Shown piece after piece: positions 34,656-44,881 of a stretch of 64,000 nucleotides of DNA. A program made the translations under genes and the position numbers. This DNA is from Sphingorhabdus sp. EL138 (GTDB lineage: Bacteria; Pseudomonadota; Alphaproteobacteria; Sphingomonadales; Sphingomonadaceae): the NCBI RefSeq assembly GCF_900258045.1, contig NZ_OGVD01000001.1, positions 415,001 to 479,000 of the forward strand, read 5' to 3'. How positions within the stretch are numbered: position 1 is the first letter of the stretch; each line of letters opens with the position of its first letter. The notes under the pieces are model-generated. The model made no database searches, had not been told where the DNA came from, and saw only the letters and a program-made list of their open reading frames with translations.

Positions 34656-35486
34656 CTAGCTGATCGACTTTCCGGCCCGACCGGCCAGTTCTACAATATA
34701 TTGCCAAGCGACCCGGCCTGACCGGCTTCCGCGTTGCTTGGCCCATAACAGCGCATCCTCGCTGTCAAAATCAAGCGCGTGGACCTCGGCATAGCGATTG
34801 ATTATCGCCAGATAATCATCCTGTGACGCGGCATGGAAACCCAGTCGCAATCCGAAGCGATCCGATAGTGCCAGCTTGTCATCAATCACGTCACGCGGAT
34901 TGATCGGATCGTCCTGCTCCGCCATATGACGTGGAACGATATGCCGCCGGTTCGACGTCACATAAAGCCGGACATTGTCGGGACGCGCCGCCGCGCCGCC
35001 TTCCAGCATGGACCGCAAAAAACGCGGAGCTGCACTGCCTTCGTCGAACCCGATATCATCAATGAACAGGATAAACGCACGGTCCGCCTTGCCGAGGACC
35101 GCAAACAGATCAGGCAGCGTTTCGAGCATGTCAGCGCTCGCCTCCACCATCGCGATGTCTTTGCCCGCCTCATGCATTTCGCGGACCACCGACTTAGCAA
35201 GAGCAGATTTGCCCATGCCGCGCGAACCCCACAGCAAGACATCATGAGCCGCAAAACCGTTGGCAAGACGCGTGGTATTTTCCAGCAACCGCGCCTTCTG
35301 GTCATCTATTCCGGTCAGCAGATCCAGCGAGATGGGAGCAAACCGTTCAATTGCCTGGACGATTTCGCCGGTCCAATGAAAGGCTGGTCCAGAGCTGATA
35401 TCAGCCGAAGCGCAGGGAACAGGAGACAAGCGCTCCAAAGCATCGGCGATCCGATGGAGCGCTGCTTTAGTCTCCCCATCCGTCAT
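34656..35486 (-). CDS. DUF815-family AAA+ ATPase
   Basis: A 276-residue protein with Walker A GSRGMGKS (87-94) and Walker B FILFIDD (138-144) followed by IGFDEG. The family of single AAA+ modules (DUF815) has no firm function; proposed roles are in DNA or protein remodelling. The ATG is 1 nt after the stop of the acyl-CoA dehydrogenase gene, so they are co-transcribed. Confidence 0.85.
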   Translation of the reverse strand: MTDGETKAALHRIADALERLSPVPCASADISSGPAFHWTGEIVQAIERFAPISLDLLTGIDDQKARLLENTTRLANGFAAHDVLLWGSRGMGKSALAKSVVREMHEAGKDIAMVEASADMLETLPDLFAVLGKADRAFILFIDDIGFDEGSAAPRFLRSMLEGGAAARPDNVRLYVTSNRRHIVPRHMAEQDDPINPRDVIDDKLALSDRFGLRLGFHAASQDDYLAIINRYAEVHALDFDSEDALLWAKQRGSRSGRVAWQYIVELAGRAGKSIS

Positions 35487-35487
35487 A

Positions 35488-37239
35488 TCAGGCGACCAGT
35501 TCCTCGCTGTCGAGGCGATATAATATGTCCGCCCCGTCCATTGCGGCGGCTTTCAGGCCGATGGCTTCGGGAACCAGATGATCGAGATAATAGCGGGTCG
35601 TCACCAGTTTCGCTTTCAGGAACGGATCATTGCCATCGGCCAATTCTGCCTCGGCAATGCGTTGCTGCTTTTTCATCAGCATGCCGCATGTCGCCGTCGC
35701 CAGCATGGTCATGAACGGATAGCTGCCGGCGAGCCGATCATCAATTGAGGCGTCACCACCAGCCATCCATCTGGCGATATCTTCCACCATCAGGGCCAAT
35801 GTCATCAGGGCGTCTTCGTCCTTAGCTTCCGTCTTGATATCCGCGATCAGCGCCATCATCGCATCGCCGCCATCTAGGCCAAGTTTCCGGCCGACAAGAT
35901 CCGCCGCCTGAATGCCGTTTGTGCCTTCATAAATCGGCGCGATCCGGGCGTCACGGAAATGCTGGGCAGCGCCCGTTTCCTCGACAAAACCCATGCCACC
36001 ATGCACCTGTACACCGATGGAAGCGACTTCGTTGCCAATGTCGGTACCATAGCCCTTGATCAGCGGGGTCAGAATTTCGGCGCGTGATTTCGCGCCTTCG
36101 ATACCCAATGTCGCACCATCAACATGGGATGTTGCATAATAAAGCAGTGCCCGTGCCGCCTGTGTCAGCGCCTTGCTGCGCAGAAGCATGCGGCGCACGT
36201 CGGGGTGCTCTATAATCGCAACCGAATCCCTGCTGCCGCTACCGGCGCGGGCCGATTGCACCCGGTCATTAGCGTATTGGATGGCTTGCTGGGTTGCCCG
36301 CTCAGCAATTTGCACGCCTTGTGAGCCGACATTGATCCGCGCATTGTTCATCATCGTGAACATCGCCTTCATGCCACCAAATTCGCCGCCAATCATTTCG
36401 CCAATACATTCGTCATTCTCGCCATAGGCCATGACGCAGGTAGGTGAAGCATGGATACCCAGCTTATGCTCGATCGATACGCAGGTCACATCATTTGGCG
36501 CGCCGCTATTGCCTTCAGCATCCAGATGGAATTTGGGCACGATAAACAGAGAAATGCCCCTTGTACCTTCGGGCGCGCCCGGTGTCCGGGCCAGCACCAG
36601 GTGAATGATGTTGTCGGTCAGGTCATGTTCGCCAAAAGTGATGTAGATCTTCTGACCCTTGATCTTGTATTTCCCGGCATGCTCCCCTTCGGTGATCGGC
36701 TCTGCAGTAGAACGTAAGGCACCGACATCAGATCCGGCTTGTGGTTCCGTCAGGTTCATCGTTCCGGTCCATTCACCGGAAATCATTTTTTCCAGATAAG
36801 TGGCCTTTTGCTCATCACTGCCGTGGGCGTGGATTGCTTCAACCGCACCAAAGCTCAACATCGGGCAAAGCGTGAAAGCGAAATTGGCGGCTCCACAGGT
36901 TTCGAGAATCAGCGCGGACAGCGAATAGGGCAAGCCTTGCCCGCCAAATTCTTCGGGACCATCGATTGATGCCCAGCCGCCTTCGACAAACTGACTATAA
37001 GCCTCCTTGAAGCCAGCAGGCATGGTCACCGCGCCATCATTCCATTTGGCACCAACCGTATCGCCGGTCCGGTTAATCGGTGCAAATTCACCAGCAGCAA
37101 ACTGGCCAATACCTTCAACAATGGCCTCGACCATGTCTTCGCTGGCACCAGCAAAGCGCTCATGCTCGGCAAGCGCGCCGATATTGGCGATATGTTTCAG
37201 GACGAAATTTTGTTCTCTGCTGGGCGCTGTAAAGCTCAT
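35488..37239 (-). CDS. Acyl-CoA dehydrogenase (DmdC-like)
   Basis: A 583-residue flavoenzyme longer than classical acyl-CoA dehydrogenases (about 380), with the extra N- and C-terminal segments seen in 3-methylmercaptopropionyl-CoA dehydrogenase (DmdC) and related enzymes. FAD-binding phrases include NLTEPQAGSDVG and QVHGGMGFVEETGAAQHFRD; YEGTNGIQAADLVGRKL is present. It would oxidise an acyl-CoA to an enoyl-CoA, passing electrons to ETF. DmdC function specifically is not proven by the sequence. It is the first gene of an operon with the DUF815 ATPase. Confidence 0.88.
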   Translation of the reverse strand: MSFTAPSREQNFVLKHIANIGALAEHERFAGASEDMVEAIVEGIGQFAAGEFAPINRTGDTVGAKWNDGAVTMPAGFKEAYSQFVEGGWASIDGPEEFGGQGLPYSLSALILETCGAANFAFTLCPMLSFGAVEAIHAHGSDEQKATYLEKMISGEWTGTMNLTEPQAGSDVGALRSTAEPITEGEHAGKYKIKGQKIYITFGEHDLTDNIIHLVLARTPGAPEGTRGISLFIVPKFHLDAEGNSGAPNDVTCVSIEHKLGIHASPTCVMAYGENDECIGEMIGGEFGGMKAMFTMMNNARINVGSQGVQIAERATQQAIQYANDRVQSARAGSGSRDSVAIIEHPDVRRMLLRSKALTQAARALLYYATSHVDGATLGIEGAKSRAEILTPLIKGYGTDIGNEVASIGVQVHGGMGFVEETGAAQHFRDARIAPIYEGTNGIQAADLVGRKLGLDGGDAMMALIADIKTEAKDEDALMTLALMVEDIARWMAGGDASIDDRLAGSYPFMTMLATATCGMLMKKQQRIAEAELADGNDPFLKAKLVTTRYYLDHLVPEAIGLKAAAMDGADILYRLDSEELVA

Positions 37240-37291
37240 CTAACTGGTATCCGCTATTGCTTGAAATCTCGCTGGGCTATAGCGCCCTATC

Positions 37292-38251
37292 ATGCCCGGC
37301 TCAAATGATCATATTGACGATAATGCGCGACGTTACGGCACACAGGCGATATCCGCCGCTGCTGAGCGATTGCGGTCGGGTGGACTGGTCGCTGTTCCCA
37401 CCGAAACCGTCTATGGGCTGGCTGCCGATTCGACCAACGCCAGCGCGATAGCAGACATATACCGAACCAAGGGTCGGCCGGATTTCAATCCATTGATTGT
37501 CCATGTGCCGAGTACCGAAGCCGCCGGGGAACTGGGCTTGCTCAATGGTCTGGCGAACAAACTGGCCAAAGATTTCTGGCCTGGGCCATTGACCTTGGTC
37601 GTTCCCAAAACGCCAGATTGCCCGGTAGCCCCCGCCGTAACGGCCGGTCTCGACACCATCGCCTTACGCTGCCCGGCACATCCCTTGATGCAGAAATTGC
37701 TCAACATATCAGGGCTATTCCTTGCCGCTCCATCCGCCAACAAAAGCGGTGGCATTAGCCCGACAAAGCCGCAGCATGTCGAACATAGCTTGGGTAAGGC
37801 CGCACCCATGATACTGAATGGCGGCCCCTGTGAAAGCGGCATAGAGTCAACCATTGTCGCGATCAGGGGTGACGACTATCAGATATTGCGCCCAGGCCCT
37901 GTGACATCAGACCAGCTGCAGGCAAGCACAGGCAAGACGGCAGTCAATCATCAAGGTGAAAAGATCGAAGCCCCGGGGCAGCTTGCCAGCCATTATGCAC
38001 CCAATAAATCTGTGCGCCTTGATGCGACACAAGCGGGCCCCGATGACTATCATATCGGTTTTGGCGACATAGCTGGCGATACAAACCTTTCTGTCAACGG
38101 CGACCTGGCTGAAGCGGCGGCAAATTTATTCGCCGCCCTGCATGTTGCCGACGCCAGCGATCGCCCGCTTATTGCTGTCGCCCCCGTTCCGAGCACCGGT
38201 ATTGGCGCAGCCATAAATGACCGGTTGAACCGCGCGGCCCAAAAAGGTTGA
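37292..38251 (+). CDS. L-threonylcarbamoyladenylate synthase, Sua5-type
   Basis: A 319-residue enzyme with an N-terminal TsaC/YrdC domain (about 1-210), including TKGRPDFNPLIVHV and SANKSGGISPT, and a C-terminal Sua5 domain. It makes threonylcarbamoyl-AMP from threonine, bicarbonate and ATP, the first step of the t6A37 modification of tRNAs that read ANN codons. The longer Sua5 form is common in alphaproteobacteria. The gene is alone between a divergent acyl-CoA dehydrogenase and aqpZ. Confidence 0.9.
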   Translation: MPGSNDHIDDNARRYGTQAISAAAERLRSGGLVAVPTETVYGLAADSTNASAIADIYRTKGRPDFNPLIVHVPSTEAAGELGLLNGLANKLAKDFWPGPLTLVVPKTPDCPVAPAVTAGLDTIALRCPAHPLMQKLLNISGLFLAAPSANKSGGISPTKPQHVEHSLGKAAPMILNGGPCESGIESTIVAIRGDDYQILRPGPVTSDQLQASTGKTAVNHQGEKIEAPGQLASHYAPNKSVRLDATQAGPDDYHIGFGDIAGDTNLSVNGDLAEAAANLFAALHVADASDRPLIAVAPVPSTGIGAAINDRLNRAAQKG

Positions 38252-38361
38252 TCTTTTACATAGGTTTACGCCCTCAGATTAGGAAATTCAGCTGAATTAC
38301 GGTAAATAGCGGACGCGCAGCTCAATAGAGGCTGTGAACATTTCTTGGGGAGGTCAAGAAT

Positions 38362-39084
38362 ATGACGGCTATACAAAAATCATTAGCAGAGTTTCTAGGT
38401 ACATTTTGGCTTGTTTTTGGCGGGTGTGGAAGCGCGGTTATCGCTGCGGCATTTCCGGATGTTGGTATCGGCCTTTTGGGCGTTTCGCTGGCTTTTGGTC
38501 TGACCGTGGTCACCATGGCTTATGCCATTGGGCATATTAGTGGTTGTCACCTCAATCCAGCCGTGACCATCGGCCTTTGGGCTGGCGGGCGCTTTCCGGC
38601 CAATGAAATTCCGGTCTATATTATCGCGCAAGTCGTCGGCGCAGTTGCAGCGGCGGCGGCACTTTATGTCATAGCATCCGGCAATGCCGACTATGATATC
38701 GCGATTAATGGTCTGGCGTCCAATGGTGTCGGTGAAAATTCACCTGGAGGTTACACAATGGGCGCAGGGGTAGCGATTGAGATATTGCTGACATTCTTTT
38801 TCCTGATGATCATTTTGGGTGCAACTGATGGTCGTGCACCAGCTGGTTTTGCGCCGTTGGCAATTGGTCTCGGACTGACGCTCATCCACCTGATCAGTAT
38901 CCCGGTGACGAACACGTCGGTCAATCCGGCGCGAAGCACCGGCCCTGCGCTGATCGAAGGCGGGATTGCTCTGTCGCAGCTCTGGATATTCTGGGTCGCG
39001 CCCATTGTTGGCGCCATACTGGCAGGAATTACCTACAAAATTGTTGGTGGCGATGGTCAAAATACTGCCGACACAAAAGACTAA
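38362..39084 (+). CDS. aqpZ: Aquaporin Z
   Basis: A 240-residue water channel with six membrane helices and two NPA motifs (65-67 and 188-190). The narrow aromatic/arginine filter F45, H176, T185 and R191 corresponds, with a shift of two, to F43, H174, T183 and R189 of E. coli AqpZ, so it should be a pure water channel rather than a glycerol channel. A hairpin terminator follows at 39117. Confidence 0.93.
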   Translation: MTAIQKSLAEFLGTFWLVFGGCGSAVIAAAFPDVGIGLLGVSLAFGLTVVTMAYAIGHISGCHLNPAVTIGLWAGGRFPANEIPVYIIAQVVGAVAAAAALYVIASGNADYDIAINGLASNGVGENSPGGYTMGAGVAIEILLTFFFLMIILGATDGRAPAGFAPLAIGLGLTLIHLISIPVTNTSVNPARSTGPALIEGGIALSQLWIFWVAPIVGAILAGITYKIVGGDGQNTADTKD

Positions 39085-39116
39085 TATTCTCATCAACATA
39101 TTACGAAAAAACCAGG

Positions 39117-39143
39117 GGGCCGGTCGTATGATCCGGCCCTTTT
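39117..39143 (+). terminator. Rho-independent terminator after aqpZ
   Basis: GGGCCGG (39117-39123) pairs with CCGGCCC (39133-39139) across a 9-nt loop, followed by TTTT. It lies 33 nt after the aqpZ stop. Confidence 0.8.
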
Positions 39144-39225
39144 CATTGCAAATCGCAATTTTCTGTTGGTCACGGCCGTTTCGCGACTTATGAAGGGTCG
39201 TCGGGAGGGGACGAGATAGGAATAT

Positions 39226-40275
39226 ATGGCGGGGCGTACTCAAAAATCTCTGGCGTTAATAGCGACGGTTTTGTTGTTCGGTTGCAGTGGAACCGAGGAG
39301 GAAGAACCGAAGGACCGAGACCCTATTCCGGCAGCAACAATCACCGTCCAAGCCGCTAGCCAGAATGAAACCATAACCGCCGCCGGCACTGTACGTTTAC
39401 GGCGGGAAACGGAATTGGGGTTTACGACATCGGGGCAAGTTGCGTCGGTGCGCTATGAAGAAGGCGACCGGGTTAAACGTGGTGCTACTCTGGCAGCGCT
39501 GGACAACAGCACCGTGTCTGCAAATCTGGAATCGGCTCAGGCAGAACTGGATCGGACAGAAGCGGATTTTGAACGGATCAAGTCGCTATTTGCCGATGGC
39601 TGGGTCACCAAAGCGCGCCTGGAACAGGCCGAGGCGGCGATGCGTGCCGCCAAGGCGCAGGTCAACGCCAACAGTTTTGCAAGCAGAACGTCCCATATTC
39701 ATGCGCCAAGTAACGGCATCATTCTGAGCAGAAATATCGATGTGGGGCAAATTGTGAACGCCGGAACAACCGTCCTGGTCCTCGGTGAAACAGACAAGGG
39801 CTTTGTATTGAAAGTCCCGTTGACCGATGCCGATGCATCCCGCGTTCGGGTTGGAATGCGCGCCAATGTGACGATATCTGCGGTTTCAGACGAACCCTTC
39901 GAGGCTGTTGTCAGTGAAAAGGATGGCCGGGCGGACGAGCAGACCGGAACCTTTGAGATCAGCTTCCTGCTGCCCGCCAATGAGCGGCTTCGTTCCGGTC
40001 AGTTGGGCACGGTTGATATTGAAGTGTCACGCGACAGCGATGGATCTGTCGCTGTTCCGGCAACTGCAATATTTGGTGTGCGGTCCGGCGAAGGCCTGGT
40101 CTACGTCGTAGACGAGAAAAAACGGGTCAAAGCGCGCAACGTTATCATCGGCAAACTGACTGACAAAAGTCTGGAAATATCCTCCGGACTAGCAGAGGGC
40201 GACGTTGTGGTTGCGCGCGGCGTCGAAAAATTACGCGATGGTAATGTCATTAAGCCGATCAGAACGAAAAAATGA
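39226..40275 (+). CDS. RND efflux periplasmic adaptor lipoprotein
   Basis: A 349-residue adaptor with a lipoprotein signal (LLFGC, Cys about 20) and then an acidic linker. Lipoyl half-motifs flank a coiled alpha-hairpin (about 90-150), and a beta-barrel domain follows. AGGA lies 7 nt before the ATG. It is 35 nt upstream of the RND permease gene and co-transcribed with it. Unlike the pump at 9.6-15.8 kb, no outer-membrane factor gene is adjacent. Confidence 0.87.
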   Translation: MAGRTQKSLALIATVLLFGCSGTEEEEPKDRDPIPAATITVQAASQNETITAAGTVRLRRETELGFTTSGQVASVRYEEGDRVKRGATLAALDNSTVSANLESAQAELDRTEADFERIKSLFADGWVTKARLEQAEAAMRAAKAQVNANSFASRTSHIHAPSNGIILSRNIDVGQIVNAGTTVLVLGETDKGFVLKVPLTDADASRVRVGMRANVTISAVSDEPFEAVVSEKDGRADEQTGTFEISFLLPANERLRSGQLGTVDIEVSRDSDGSVAVPATAIFGVRSGEGLVYVVDEKKRVKARNVIIGKLTDKSLEISSGLAEGDVVVARGVEKLRDGNVIKPIRTKK

Positions 40276-40310
40276 TAAGACCCCCATATTCTTTGGCGAG
40301 ATTCCTATAG

Positions 40311-43300
40311 ATGCTTGCTAAGTTCGTCATAGAGCGCTGGCAGCTGTCCCTTATCCTGTTCGCGCTACTTGTCGTGCTGGGTATCAGCGCCCTGTCGAAT
40401 ATTACCCGCGCCGTTGATCCGCATTTCCCCATTCCCGTTGTCAGCATCATCGCCATTCTGCCCGGCGCCGATGCACAGGATATGGAAGAGACTATTGCCA
40501 AGCCGATCGAGGAGGCTGTTCAAAGCCTGGATGATATAAAGGAAGTCCGGTCCAACAGCACCGACGGTGGCAGCACAATCACAGTCGAATTTACCGATTG
40601 GACCGGGGATGTGGAAGGCTATTTTGACGATGTTGTTCGCGAAGTGAATGCCATTCGCGAAACATTGCCCCAAAATCTCCAACGTCTGGAATTCCGCAAG
40701 GTTCGCACCACGGAGGCCGCGGTGCTGCAACTCGCTCTGGTCAGCGAAACCGCGTCATGGCGGCGGCTGGAAAAATATGCTGATGATCTGGTTGATAATC
40801 TGACGCGCTATCCCGGCGTTCGCGAAGCGCGGATATTTGGCCTGCCGCAACCAGAAATCAGCGTCGAGATTGATGCAGCGCGCCTGTCAGAACTGCAGGT
40901 CCCGGCAAGCGCGGTTGCGGATGCTTTGAGACAAGGCGGGATCGAGCTTCCCGGTGGAGCTGTGCAAAGTGGCAATCGGCGGCTCAATGTCAAAGCGGGT
41001 GGCGCTTTTCGCAGTCTGGAAACCATTCGCAATTTACCGCTGCGCGCAGCGGGAGGCGCATTGCTGACCGTTCAAGATGTAGCAAGTGTCAAATGGGGCG
41101 CGGCCGAGCAAATTTACCGCACACGGCATAACGGCAAACGCGCCATAGTCGTGACCGCCACGCAAAAAGACGGCATCGATGTAACCAGGTTACGGAAAGA
41201 ACTGGAATCAGAACTGGTCAATCAAAAGGCCACTCTGCCCGCGGATATCAAACTGGCATTGCAATTTGACCAGAGCCGCGATGTCACGCGCCGTTTAAAT
41301 GAACTGACACGCGACTTTGCCATCGCAGTCGGGTTGGTGATTTTCACCTTATTGCCGCTTGGTCGGCGCGCATCGGCCATGGTGATGATTTCTATCCCCT
41401 TGTCTTTGGCATCAGGTCTGCTCGTTCTCTATGCAATGGGTTATAATCTCAGCCAGCTTTCCATCGCCGGGTTCATTGTCTCACTGGGCCTTTTGGTCGA
41501 TGACTCGATTGTTGTCACAGAAAATATCGCGCGCCATCTGCGCATGGGAAAAACACGAACGCAGGCGGCTATCGAAGCCACTTTGGAGATTCGCGGCGCT
41601 GTTATCGGATCCACTTTCGTTCTTATCTTCGCTTTTGCGCCACTGCTCTTCCTGCCGGGTGGGGCGGGCTCATATACCCGTTCCTTTTATCTCGCGATCA
41701 TGATGACCGTGGCGGCATCTCTGGTCATTTCATTATCGTTGATCCCGTTTCTGGCCAGTCGCTTGTTGCGCCGGGATGAAAATCCGGAGGGCAACGCCCT
41801 GCTCCGCTGGCTGAATGACAGAATACAGACCTTCTACAGCCCGCTCTTGCATATCGCTCTGGGTGCACCGCGGCGGACTGTTTCTATAGCCATGCTGCTA
41901 TGCATTTCTGCCTTCGCATTGGTGCCGCTTATGGGTTTCTCGCTTTTCCCAAATTCTGATTCTCCCTATTTCCGGGTATCCGTGGAAACCGAACAGGGCA
42001 GCAGCCTGAATCAAACCGGTGAGATAGTCAGCCAGGTCGCTAAGATCATGGAGGCAGAACCATCAATTAAAGTCCGGGCGGAAAATATCGGCGCTGGCAA
42101 TCCGCAGGTATTCTACAATGTTTTTGTCAGTGCAGAGCGCAGCAACTATGGTGAAGTGCTGGCGGTGCTTGATTATTGGGACGCAGACGACGGACCGGAA
42201 ATGGTCGAGCGCTTGCGGACGAAATTTGATGCAATTGCCGGCGCACGCATAAAATTGGAACCCTTTCAAAATGGTCCGCCGATTGAAGCACCCGTTGCCA
42301 TTGAGATATCTGGGCCACAGCTCGATGTCCTCAAAAATCTGGCCGGGCAGGTTGAGGACATCCTGCGCGACACCAAGGGCGCCAGAGACATTGATAACCC
42401 GATCAGAACAGACAAAGTAGATCTTGATATCGGACTGGACGAGAGAAAAGCCGCATTGCTTAACATCCCGCCGGGAGAAGCACGCCGGGCGATTCAATTG
42501 GCGATAAGCGGCGAACGGGCGGCGACTTTTCGGGATGAGGAAGGCGATAATTATCCGGTCACGGTGCGCTTGCCGCTCAAGGAAACGCAGCCTGTGTCGG
42601 TCCTGGATGATATTTATCTGGCCACACGCAGTGGTGATCCGGTCGCGTTGTCACAAGTCACCAATCCCAAACTCACCAACGTACCTCCGCAAATTCAGCG
42701 CCGCCAGTTGGAACGATCCGTTACTGTCACAGCGCAGCTCGAATATAATGAAGTTGCGTCCATCGTGACCAACGAGGCGGTGACGGAAATCCAGAAAATC
42801 GATTTTCCAGAGGGCTATTCTTTCTCCATTGGCGGGGAGAGCGAGTCTATCGGCGACACATTTGGTGATCTGGGTCCGATTGTTTTCACCGCCATTCTTT
42901 TGATATTGGCGATTCTAGTTGCCGAATTTGGTCGCTTCAGAGAGACAATCGTGGTTGCAGGCGTCATTCCACTGGGCACATTTGGTGGATTGATTGCCCA
43001 ATATCTGACAGGTGAAGCGCTGAGCTTTATGGGCGTAATCGGCTTCATTGCCTTGATTGGCATAGAGATTAAAAACTCCATCCTGCTCGTCGATTTTACC
43101 GCCCAGTTGCGGGAACGCGGCATGCCTTTGCGGGAAGCCATTGAAAAAGCGGGTGAGGTCCGGTTCCTGCCAGTGTTGTTGACATCCGTTACAGCCATTG
43201 GCGGTTTGCTACCTTTGGCCTTGCTGGGTGGAACTCTCTACGCACCGGTCGCGATCATCATTATCGGTGGTCTGATAAGCTCGACCTTGCTTTCCCGCGT

Positions 43301-43394
43301 TGTGACCCCAGCTATGTACTTGCTTATTGCGCGGCGTGATGAGGAACAGAAAAATGGCGGCACCCCTGTCCCCGACCAAGTGGCGTCCGCCTAA
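40311..43394 (+). CDS. RND efflux permease
   Basis: A 1027-residue RND transporter with the 12-helix layout. The proton-relay motif lies in the fourth helix (GLLVDDSIVVTEN, about 392-404). It groups by eye with the hydrophobe/amphiphile-exporting branch. The partner outer-membrane factor must be encoded elsewhere, perhaps the NodT-type gene near 15 kb. The msrA gene follows after 9 nt. Confidence 0.9.
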   Translation: MLAKFVIERWQLSLILFALLVVLGISALSNITRAVDPHFPIPVVSIIAILPGADAQDMEETIAKPIEEAVQSLDDIKEVRSNSTDGGSTITVEFTDWTGDVEGYFDDVVREVNAIRETLPQNLQRLEFRKVRTTEAAVLQLALVSETASWRRLEKYADDLVDNLTRYPGVREARIFGLPQPEISVEIDAARLSELQVPASAVADALRQGGIELPGGAVQSGNRRLNVKAGGAFRSLETIRNLPLRAAGGALLTVQDVASVKWGAAEQIYRTRHNGKRAIVVTATQKDGIDVTRLRKELESELVNQKATLPADIKLALQFDQSRDVTRRLNELTRDFAIAVGLVIFTLLPLGRRASAMVMISIPLSLASGLLVLYAMGYNLSQLSIAGFIVSLGLLVDDSIVVTENIARHLRMGKTRTQAAIEATLEIRGAVIGSTFVLIFAFAPLLFLPGGAGSYTRSFYLAIMMTVAASLVISLSLIPFLASRLLRRDENPEGNALLRWLNDRIQTFYSPLLHIALGAPRRTVSIAMLLCISAFALVPLMGFSLFPNSDSPYFRVSVETEQGSSLNQTGEIVSQVAKIMEAEPSIKVRAENIGAGNPQVFYNVFVSAERSNYGEVLAVLDYWDADDGPEMVERLRTKFDAIAGARIKLEPFQNGPPIEAPVAIEISGPQLDVLKNLAGQVEDILRDTKGARDIDNPIRTDKVDLDIGLDERKAALLNIPPGEARRAIQLAISGERAATFRDEEGDNYPVTVRLPLKETQPVSVLDDIYLATRSGDPVALSQVTNPKLTNVPPQIQRRQLERSVTVTAQLEYNEVASIVTNEAVTEIQKIDFPEGYSFSIGGESESIGDTFGDLGPIVFTAILLILAILVAEFGRFRETIVVAGVIPLGTFGGLIAQYLTGEALSFMGVIGFIALIGIEIKNSILLVDFTAQLRERGMPLREAIEKAGEVRFLPVLLTSVTAIGGLLPLALLGGTLYAPVAIIIIGGLISSTLLSRVVTPAMYLLIARRDEEQKNGGTPVPDQVASA

Positions 43395-43403
43395 AAGGAG
43401 TTT

Positions 43404-43937
43404 ATGACAATGCAGGAAGCGATTTTTGCCGGTGGCTGTTTCTGGTGCACCGAAGCAGTGTTCAATGACATAGCTGGCGTGCACAGCGTCGAAAGCGGTT
43501 ATATTGGCGGGGATAATGCCAATCCCACCTATCGTCAGGTCTGCTCTGGTACGACCGGCCATGCGGAAGGGATTAAAATCGGATTTGATCCTGATGTGGT
43601 GAGCTATGACGATCTGCTCGATATCTTCTTTGCAACCCATGATCCGACCCAGCTGAACCGGCAGGGTAATGACATCGGAACGCAATATAGATCGGCTATC
43701 TTTCCTTTGGATGATGATCAGCGCGCTGCGGCTGTCGCGGGCATAGAACGGGCGGGCTCAGAGCGTTCGGAACCCGTTGTAACCACGATAGAAGGGCCGG
43801 CAACCTGGTATGTAGCAGAGGATTATCACCAGCAATATTGGGCGGATGAAGGACGCGGCAATCCTTATTGCGTAGCAACCATCCCGCCGAAATTGCAAAA
43901 GCTGCGCACCAGTTTTGCGGATAAACTGAAGGATTGA
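43404..43937 (+). CDS. msrA: Peptide methionine sulfoxide reductase A
   Basis: A 177-residue enzyme that reduces the S-diastereomer of methionine sulfoxide in proteins. The catalytic motif GCFWCTE (residues 11-17, nucleophile Cys12) is complete. The AAAGGAG sequence just before the ATG supports the start. It follows an RND permease gene and precedes galU by 10 nt, which suggests read-through expression. Confidence 0.92.
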   Translation: MTMQEAIFAGGCFWCTEAVFNDIAGVHSVESGYIGGDNANPTYRQVCSGTTGHAEGIKIGFDPDVVSYDDLLDIFFATHDPTQLNRQGNDIGTQYRSAIFPLDDDQRAAAVAGIERAGSERSEPVVTTIEGPATWYVAEDYHQQYWADEGRGNPYCVATIPPKLQKLRTSFADKLKD

Positions 43938-43947
43938 AGCCATTTCC

Positions 43948-44817
43948 ATGAAACCGATCAAGAAAGCCGTTTTCCCCGTCGCCGGCATGGGTACCCGTTT
44001 CCTGCCCGCGACCAAGGTCATGCCGAAAGAACTGTTCCCGATCGTTGACCGCCCGCTGCTGCAATATGCAGTGGATGAGGCGCTGGAAGCCGGTATCGAA
44101 CAGATGATCTTCGTCAATGGACGCGGCAAGGGCATGATCGAGGATCATTTCGATCTTGCTTATGAGCTGGAACGCACGATGGGTGATCGCGGCAAAGATG
44201 GTTCGGTGCTTGATGGTACCCGCCTGACGCCCGGCAACAGCGTCTTTGTTCGGCAACAGGAGCCACTTGGGCTAGGTCATGCAATCTGGTGCGCGCGGGA
44301 TATTATCGGAGACGAACCTTTCGCGATCTTCCTGCCAGATGAATTCATGGTCGGCAGCCCCGGCTGTATGAAGCAGATGGTCGACGCCTATGAGAAGCTT
44401 GGCGGCAATGTCATCTGTGCGCTGGAGATCCCGATTGAGGATACACCCTCTTATGGGGTGATTGATCCGGGCTACCGCGATGGTCCAATCACCGAGGTAA
44501 AAGGACTGGTCGAAAAACCGGCCGCCGGCACCGCACCGTCCAACCTCATCCTGCCCGGTCGCTATATCTTGCAACCCGAAGTCATGCGTATCCTCGAGAC
44601 GCAGGAAGCAGGCGCTGGTGGCGAAATCCAGCTGACCGATGCCATGGCGCAAATGATCGGCAAACAGCCGTTTCACGGAATGACCTTTGATGGCGCCCGC
44701 TATGATTGCGGTTCGAAAGCGGGCTATGTCGAAGCCAATCTGGCTCTCGCGCTCGCGCATCCCGAAATTGGTGATGACATCCGCACTGTTGCCGAGAAAT
44801 TACTGGCAAAATCATAG
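43948..44817 (+). CDS. galU: UTP-glucose-1-phosphate uridylyltransferase
   Basis: A 289-residue nucleotidyltransferase that makes UDP-glucose from UTP and glucose-1-phosphate. The nucleotide-binding AGMGTRFLPATKVMPKE motif is at residues about 12-28. It supplies surface polysaccharide and, with galE, UDP-galactose. Confidence 0.93.
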   Translation: MKPIKKAVFPVAGMGTRFLPATKVMPKELFPIVDRPLLQYAVDEALEAGIEQMIFVNGRGKGMIEDHFDLAYELERTMGDRGKDGSVLDGTRLTPGNSVFVRQQEPLGLGHAIWCARDIIGDEPFAIFLPDEFMVGSPGCMKQMVDAYEKLGGNVICALEIPIEDTPSYGVIDPGYRDGPITEVKGLVEKPAAGTAPSNLILPGRYILQPEVMRILETQEAGAGGEIQLTDAMAQMIGKQPFHGMTFDGARYDCGSKAGYVEANLALALAHPEIGDDIRTVAEKLLAKS

Positions 44818-44881
44818 GATTGCCAACTGTTCAGCTGGTCTTCATTGGCCGGAGCGCACAAGTCTGATTAAGGAGATTATC

